DNA of 10,598 bases. It comes from Solobacterium sp. (GTDB lineage Bacteria > Bacillota_I > Bacilli_A > Erysipelotrichales > Erysipelotrichaceae). Shown piece after piece: positions 6,349 through 10,598 of this stretch. Both the position numbers and the translations under genes were made by a program. Location: NCBI GenBank assembly GCA_017419465.1, contig JAFOLE010000043.1, positions 1-10,598 of the forward strand, written 5' to 3'. Below the pieces are notes generated by a model. The model was not told the origin of the DNA and searched no databases. It saw only the letters and a list, made by a program, of their open reading frames with translations. The first letter of the stretch is position 1. Each line of letters opens with the position of its first letter.

Positions 6349-9300
6349 TTATTTAATTACATGCAGGGAATTTACAATACATTTTCCGTCATCAGTCATT
6401 TTACCATCAAAACGGATATAGATACCCTTGCGCAGAACCGCCGCATACATACGGTACTGTGAGGGCATTACCAGGAGACTGAAATCGGATGTCTCATCAT
6501 TCACTTTCACAAACGCCATCATCGATCCGTTCTTTGTCTGATGCTGGCGGATGCTTTTGACATATGCAAATCCGCGCACCGTTCCCCTTGCCCCGGCAAG
6601 CTGAATGAGCGGCGGTTCGGTAATTCCGTGCGCACTGCGTACTTCAATGATCGGATTGGCGCCGAGCGTGAAGCCCATCGCAGTCATTTCCCTTTCACGG
6701 ATATCTTCCTTTTCATCGTACCGTTTTACAAGCTGCGGCCGGGAAACGAGCCCTTCCGCAAGAACCGTCTGTCCGTTCTCTTCGATCCGGATCAGTTCAC
6801 TGTAGGCAATCGCCTCATCAATTCCGCTGCGCATGGTCGTCCGGGTCTCGGTAAAGCAATCCAGGGCGCCGGCATCGATCAGACTTTCCAGCATCGGTTT
6901 GGTGATCCTGTGCAGCAGTGCTCTTGCCGTAAAGTCAAAGAAATCCGTAAATGGTTTCTTCCCCCGTTCCTGAATGATCTCATTTGCGGCATGTACGCCG
7001 ATTCCCTTGATCACACTCAGCGGAAGCTGCAGTTCCTTGCCGTAAGGGACACAACCGGATTCGGAACGGTTCACATCCGGCGCATGCACGCGGATACCGC
7101 GTCTGCGGCATTCATCAATATACTGTGAAATCTTCACGCTGTCCCCTACGGATGAATCAATCAGACTTCCGTAGAAAATCAACGGATAGCGTGCTTTAAG
7201 ATATGCGCTCTGATAGGCAATGATGCCGTAGGCAACCGCATGGGATTTGTTGAATCCGTATCCGCCGAATTTCAGAATATGGTCAAAGAGATCCTGCGCC
7301 TGTTCGCGGGTATACCCGTTTTCAAGACACCCGCTCACAAACTTGCCCTGCATGGCTTTCAGATCATCTTCTTTTTTCTTCGACATCGCCTTGCGCAGAA
7401 CATCTGCTTCCGCAAGCGAGAATCCAGCAACGGTCTGTGCGATCTTCATTGTCTGTTCCTGATAGACCAGCACGCCGTACGTCTCTTCCAGGATCGGTTT
7501 GACCGCGTCTGACAGATATCGGATTCCGGAGGGATTCGCACGGTTTTCAAGATATGCCGGAATACTGTCGGTACTGGCCGGACGGTATAACGCCATTGCG
7601 GCCACAATGTCTTCAAACCGTTCCGGACGGATCTTCCGCAGCAGTGTTTTCATGCCTTCGGATTCAAACTGAAAAATGCCGTTGGTATCCGCATTCCGGA
7701 ATACCTCATAGGTTGCCTTATCATCCATGGGAATCGAGAATACCGAAAACTCCGGTTCCGTCTTACGGATTGCCTCTTCCATGGAAGAGATCATCGAAAG
7801 GTTGCGAAGACCGAGGAAATCCATCTTGATCAGTCCGCGCTCTTCAAGAAACTCAGCCGGAAACTGACTGGTAAGCATTCCTTCTTCCCCATTCATGAGC
7901 GGAATGACATCCCCGAGCGGTTTGCCGGATAAAATGATTCCGGCCGCATGGATACTCGTATGACGCGGGAGTCCTTCCAGGCGGGCGCTGATTTTGAAGA
8001 GTTCCCCGAACCGCTTGTCCGCCTTTACAACGGTAAGCAGTTTTTTGTTTTCCAGTGCCTTGCGGAGTGTAATCTTCGGCTGATTCGGCACCATGGAACA
8101 AAGCATATCAATGTCCCGCTGCCCGATTCCAAGTACCTTTCCGACATCACGGAGCACCTGCTTTGCGCCGAGGGTATTAAACGTCACAATATTTGCGGTA
8201 TGGTCCATTCCGTACATGTCACGGACATAATGAATCACTTCTTCTCTCCGGTTATCGGGAATGTCCGTATCAATATCCGGCATTGAGATACGTGACGGAT
8301 TCAGGAAACGTTCAAAGAGAAGCCCGTAACGGATCGGATCGACCATGGTGATGCCAAGGCAGTATGCGACCAGCGAACCCGCGGCAGATCCACGCCCCGG
8401 TCCGACCATGATTCCGTTGCGGCGTGAATACCGGATAAAATCATAGACAATGAGAAAATAATCGGAAAACTTCATTCCGGTGATGACATCCAGCTCATAT
8501 TTCAGACGTGAAAGATATGCGGACGGTGCTTTTCCGCCCATGCGTTTTTCAAGACCTGCCAGACACAGCCTGGTGAGATACTGATCCGAAGAAAGCCCCG
8601 GCGGAGTCGGAAACGAAGGCAGTGACGTCGTTTCCACAATCGCTTCCGCATTGCACGAAGCCGCAATTTCATCGGTCCGCTGAAGATCCCGCGGATCATC
8701 ATACAGCGACTCCAGTTCTTCCCGAGACAGCAGATGCCGTCCGTTCAGTATGGGAACCGAGGTATCACTCAGCTGACGCTGCGTGCGGATACAGGACAGG
8801 ATCTGATGCAGACGGGCATCGTCCCGGTTGAGATAATAGCTTTTATTTACCGCACAGGTCCGGATCCCAAGTTTTCCGGCGCACTGCTTCAGCACTTTGT
8901 TTTTCAGGTTCCATAACTGGGAGTCCTGAAAGGAAATCGCAACATCAAATGCCGGTAGCAGTTCTTTCAGCATCGAAAGACGGCGGATAATTTCATCCCG
9001 GTCCTCTTTCAGCATCGCTGACTCCACAGGACCGTCCACGCCGTAAACAATAATGGAGATTCCTTCACTGTGCTCTGCGAGTTCCTGCAGGGTGACGGAT
9101 GCAGTGCCGCACTGAACTCTGGTGCTGAGCTTCATCAGATTGGAAAAGCCGCGGTTGGTACGGGCCAGAAGAAGGAACGGAAAGGTCTCTTCTTCGACCT
9201 GAACATCCAGTTCCATGCCGAAGATCGGTTTGATTCCTGCTTCCCGGCAGGCATGCGAAAAACGGGCTGCACCATAAAGAACATTGCGGTCTGTCAGTGC

Positions 9301-9405
9301 GACCGCGGAAAAGCCTAGTTCTTTTGCACGAATTGCCAGTTCCGGCACGCGAATGGTGCTGCCTAACAGGGTATAGCAGCTGCGGACCATCAGATGTGTT
9401 GCCAT
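6349..9405 (-). CDS. dnaE: DNA polymerase III alpha subunit, DnaE type
   Basis: DnaE is the C-family replicative polymerase catalytic subunit; in Firmicutes it usually extends primers on the lagging strand and hands over to PolC. From ATG 9405 the protein is 1018 aa, a short DnaE close to the Bacillus type. The N-terminal PHP domain has HLMVRS where active relatives have HLHVHS, so its metal site is partly lost. The polymerase core has GPGRGSAAGSL (335-345), catalytic Asp377/Asp379 in MPDIDTD and Asp529 in IKMDFLG. A helix-hairpin-helix (KGIGVHAANEI, about 800-810) and a C-terminal OB-fold (about 940-1015) follow. GTG at 9420 and ATG at 9390 are alternative starts; none has a good Shine-Dalgarno. 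I prefer 9405 because a TACAAT box sits just upstream and the product then begins MATHL. It heads the operon with the two-component genes. Confidence 0.94.
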   Translation of the reverse strand: MATHLMVRSCYTLLGSTIRVPELAIRAKELGFSAVALTDRNVLYGAARFSHACREAGIKPIFGMELDVQVEEETFPFLLLARTNRGFSNLMKLSTRVQCGTASVTLQELAEHSEGISIIVYGVDGPVESAMLKEDRDEIIRRLSMLKELLPAFDVAISFQDSQLWNLKNKVLKQCAGKLGIRTCAVNKSYYLNRDDARLHQILSCIRTQRQLSDTSVPILNGRHLLSREELESLYDDPRDLQRTDEIAASCNAEAIVETTSLPSFPTPPGLSSDQYLTRLCLAGLEKRMGGKAPSAYLSRLKYELDVITGMKFSDYFLIVYDFIRYSRRNGIMVGPGRGSAAGSLVAYCLGITMVDPIRYGLLFERFLNPSRISMPDIDTDIPDNRREEVIHYVRDMYGMDHTANIVTFNTLGAKQVLRDVGKVLGIGQRDIDMLCSMVPNQPKITLRKALENKKLLTVVKADKRFGELFKISARLEGLPRHTSIHAAGIILSGKPLGDVIPLMNGEEGMLTSQFPAEFLEERGLIKMDFLGLRNLSMISSMEEAIRKTEPEFSVFSIPMDDKATYEVFRNADTNGIFQFESEGMKTLLRKIRPERFEDIVAAMALYRPASTDSIPAYLENRANPSGIRYLSDAVKPILEETYGVLVYQEQTMKIAQTVAGFSLAEADVLRKAMSKKKEDDLKAMQGKFVSGCLENGYTREQAQDLFDHILKFGGYGFNKSHAVAYGIIAYQSAYLKARYPLIFYGSLIDSSVGDSVKISQYIDECRRRGIRVHAPDVNRSESGCVPYGKELQLPLSVIKGIGVHAANEIIQERGKKPFTDFFDFTARALLHRITKPMLESLIDAGALDCFTETRTTMRSGIDEAIAYSELIRIEENGQTVLAEGLVSRPQLVKRYDEKEDIREREMTAMGFTLGANPIIEVRSAHGITEPPLIQLAGARGTVRGFAYVKSIRQHQTKNGSMMAFVKVNDETSDFSLLVMPSQYRMYAAVLRKGIYIRFDGKMTDDGKCIVNSLHVIK

Positions 9406-9411
9406 GGTTTT

Positions 9412-9417
9412 ATTGTA
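9412..9417 (-). promoter_or_regulatory. Candidate -10 element very close to the dnaE start
   Basis: TACAAT on the minus strand is a five-of-six match to the -10 consensus and ends six bases before ATG 9405. Used as a promoter, it would place the transcription start at or next to the A of the start codon, giving a leaderless dnaE mRNA, which agrees with the lack of a Shine-Dalgarno. The matching -35 position (TTCCAA at a 17-base spacing) is weak. This is a structural inference only. Confidence 0.35.
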
Positions 9418-9500
9418 CACCGTGCTGTTTCAGATTGGAAAAGCCAGCGGGATCACTCTGCTCCCTGTTCCTGTCCGTTACCAAATCCGGAGTTATCGAC

Positions 9501-9531
9501 TTGTTCTATATAATATTATCTATGATAAAAT
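9501..9531 (+). promoter_or_regulatory. AT-rich divergent promoter region, candidate promoter of the 9567 gene
   Basis: The 161 bases between dnaE and the plus-strand gene must hold promoters for both. On the plus strand a perfect TATAAT lies at 9509-9514 but lacks a good -35. TTGTTC (9501-9506) with TG-A-TAAAAT (9523-9531), an extended -10, has a long 19-base spacer. The core includes the perfect palindrome ATAATATTAT (9510-9519), which could let one element serve both strands or bind a regulator. Which box is used cannot be decided by eye. Confidence 0.45.
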
Positions 9532-9566
9532 GGTAAGGCACTCTAGATTCAGGGGGAGTTTTTGTT

Positions 9567-10598
9567 ATGGAAGAAAACAACGCAAATGTACGGAAGGATG
9601 AGGCAGTATTCGAAGAGGTCCCTTCTTCCGCATTCAATAAACGGCGTACAACACTGACCGAATCCGGTTCGGTATTTACGCGCGGCCGGGTCGGCGGAAA
9701 GGAAATCCGTGTTCCTGCATCATCCGCTGTTCAGCCGTCCGCAGCTGTGGATTCCGAACCCAATGCGGCAGGTGTCCGCACCGGAATGCAGCCGTATTCA
9801 TCCATTTATCCGAATACAGCCAAGCCGGCACAGAACAAACGCGCAACGATCAGTACAAACCGGGTCTTTTCACCGTATGATCTTTCCTTCTTTGAAGATC
9901 CTGTGACGACAAGAGAACTCAGCAAAACCGAACGTCAGCGGATCTCCAGCCGGTATGAGAATACGGAACCTGAACAGAAAGAGCCTGCGGTATCGCAGCC
10001 TCATTACGGAACCGTAAAGAAGGAATCTTCCGTCCGTCCGGTTCAGGGATATGATCCCGCTGCCGTATTCAGCAACGCCTCCCCTTCCCGTCCTCATTCG
10101 GAACCCGTTTCTGCCATGCCGTTCTCCCATGATGAAAAACCGGCAGACACGGCGCGTTCTTCCGCAGCCGGCGGAATACTGACACCGGCCAATAACGTGT
10201 TTCCGGAGGATGATGTAAAAACAGCGCCGGTTTCAAAACCCGCTTCGTCCGGACGCATCCTTACACCGGACAACAATGTCTTCCCGGAAGACGAGTCGGT
10301 TCAGGATATTCAGAAGCCGGTCTTCTCCGTGCCGAACCGCCGTACCGGAGGATCCTCCGCAAAGCGGAATACAGCCGCACGCAAGAAACCGCAGCCGGCA
10401 CCGGATACTGCACCGTCAGCGATGCCAAAGGATGACTTCAATACTTCCATCGCAGATGTACTGAATGAAGAACCTTCTGTCGTAAAGACAACCGTTCTTC
10501 CGGTCGTATCTGCCGCTGTTTCGGAAGCTCCGAAGAAGAGCCGCAAAGAAACTGCACCGGCATTCTCCCTGAACCCCGGCGTTTCCTTCACGGAAAAC
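9567..10598 (+). CDS. Unidentified Pro/Ser/Ala-rich, predicted disordered protein (3' end outside window)
   Basis: I do not recognise this protein. The start ATG follows AGGGGGAG (9551-9558) at an eight-base distance, and the frame stays open through all 344 codons visible. There is no signal peptide, membrane segment or cysteine in this part. The composition is rich in Pro, Ser, Ala, Lys/Arg and Asp/Glu, as in long flexible linkers. A 15-residue motif (GGILTPANNVFPEDD, 202-216) is repeated at 229-243 as GRILTPDNNVFPEDE. Other short segments with VF after polar residues occur at 36-37, 100-101 and 167-168. Cytosolic DNA translocases (FtsK/SftA type) and divisome or scaffold proteins often have such N-terminal regions, so one of these could follow beyond the edge, but nothing visible proves it. 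It is divergent from dnaE and so may be separately regulated. Confidence 0.85.
   Translation, partial: MEENNANVRKDEAVFEEVPSSAFNKRRTTLTESGSVFTRGRVGGKEIRVPASSAVQPSAAVDSEPNAAGVRTGMQPYSSIYPNTAKPAQNKRATISTNRVFSPYDLSFFEDPVTTRELSKTERQRISSRYENTEPEQKEPAVSQPHYGTVKKESSVRPVQGYDPAAVFSNASPSRPHSEPVSAMPFSHDEKPADTARSSAAGGILTPANNVFPEDDVKTAPVSKPASSGRILTPDNNVFPEDESVQDIQKPVFSVPNRRTGGSSAKRNTAARKKPQPAPDTAPSAMPKDDFNTSIADVLNEEPSVVKTTVLPVVSAAVSEAPKKSRKETAPAFSLNPGVSFTEN
10170..10295 (+). repeat. Two copies of a 15-residue motif in the unidentified protein
   Basis: The units are 10170-10214 and 10251-10295, 81 bases (27 residues) apart. Both encode G-x-I-L-T-P-x-N-N-V-F-P-E-D followed by an acidic residue. Many codons differ at synonymous positions (for example AATAACGTG against AACAATGTC), so the protein sequence, rather than a recent DNA duplication, appears to be conserved. 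Confidence 0.75.

Noticed and set aside
5834..6421. Plus-strand open frame of 195 codons opposite the response regulator
   Set aside because: It is a shadow of a complete receiver and winged-helix gene, with no supporting site.
6541..7128. Plus-strand open frame of 195 codons opposite dnaE
   Set aside because: It lies inside the conserved C-terminal part of dnaE (helix-hairpin-helix and OB-fold) and has no independent evidence.
9510..9519. Palindrome ATAATATTAT as a regulator operator
   Set aside because: It is too short and too AT-rich to tell from promoter composition, so I mention it only within the promoter region.
9870..10591. Three minus-strand open frames opposite the unidentified gene
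   Set aside because: The plus frame is open for 344 codons from a strong ribosome binding site and contains a protein-level repeat. The minus frames are short, Arg/Gly-biased and lack start signals.
1..10598. Search for mobile elements, CRISPR arrays, tRNA or rRNA genes and toxin-antitoxin pairs
   Set aside because: I saw no transposase, inverted terminal repeats, spaced direct repeats or tRNA-like clusters. The window is densely filled with conserved core genes.

Overview
The window carries conserved housekeeping genes of a low-to-medium GC Firmicute, roughly half G+C by eye. Three things point there. Ribosomal protein L27 has a cleavable N-terminal extension, with the gene for its dedicated protease (Prp) lying between rplU and rpmA. 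The replicative polymerase subunit resembles the short Bacillus-type DnaE. Initiation mostly uses strong GGAGG-type Shine-Dalgarno sites. The gene order rplU-prp-rpmA-obgE-ruvA-ruvB, with no spo0B between rpmA and obgE, suggests a non-sporulating or atypical lineage. Erysipelotrichia is my best guess, but this is inference.

Layout. Everything from 1 to about 9405 reads on the minus strand, so transcription runs from high to low coordinates. The first unit is dnaE (9405-6349), an OmpR-type response regulator (6325-5663), its sensor histidine kinase (5673-4213) and a tRNA1(Val)-type adenine-N6 methyltransferase (4203-3508). These genes are 23 nt apart or less, or overlap, so they look co-transcribed. 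The unit ends in a hairpin over the methyltransferase stop codon. A near-consensus sigma-A promoter (3489-3494 / 3466-3471) then starts a second unit. Its leader of about 106 nt can fold into a hairpin plus a pseudoknot, as expected of an L21 autoregulatory leader. The genes of this unit are rplU, prp, rpmA, obgE, ruvA and the 5' part of ruvB, which runs off the left edge. A small GC hairpin between rpmA and obgE may lower expression of the GTPase and repair genes relative to the ribosomal genes.

Divergent from dnaE, a plus-strand gene starts at 9567 and is still open at the right edge (344 codons seen). Its product is predicted to be disordered, rich in Pro/Ser/Ala and charged residues, has no membrane segment in the visible part, and contains a duplicated 15-residue motif. 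It is the only gene I could not identify.

How the genes work together. RplU and RpmA are neighbouring proteins of the 50S subunit, Prp matures RpmA, and ObgE is a 50S assembly GTPase, so the second unit is mainly a ribosome-biogenesis operon. RuvA and RuvB, which migrate Holliday junctions, are appended to it. The first unit joins a replicative polymerase to a two-component system and an RNA-modifying enzyme, with no obvious functional link beyond growth. I saw no mobile element, CRISPR array, tRNA or rRNA gene, and no credible new defence or biosynthetic system.
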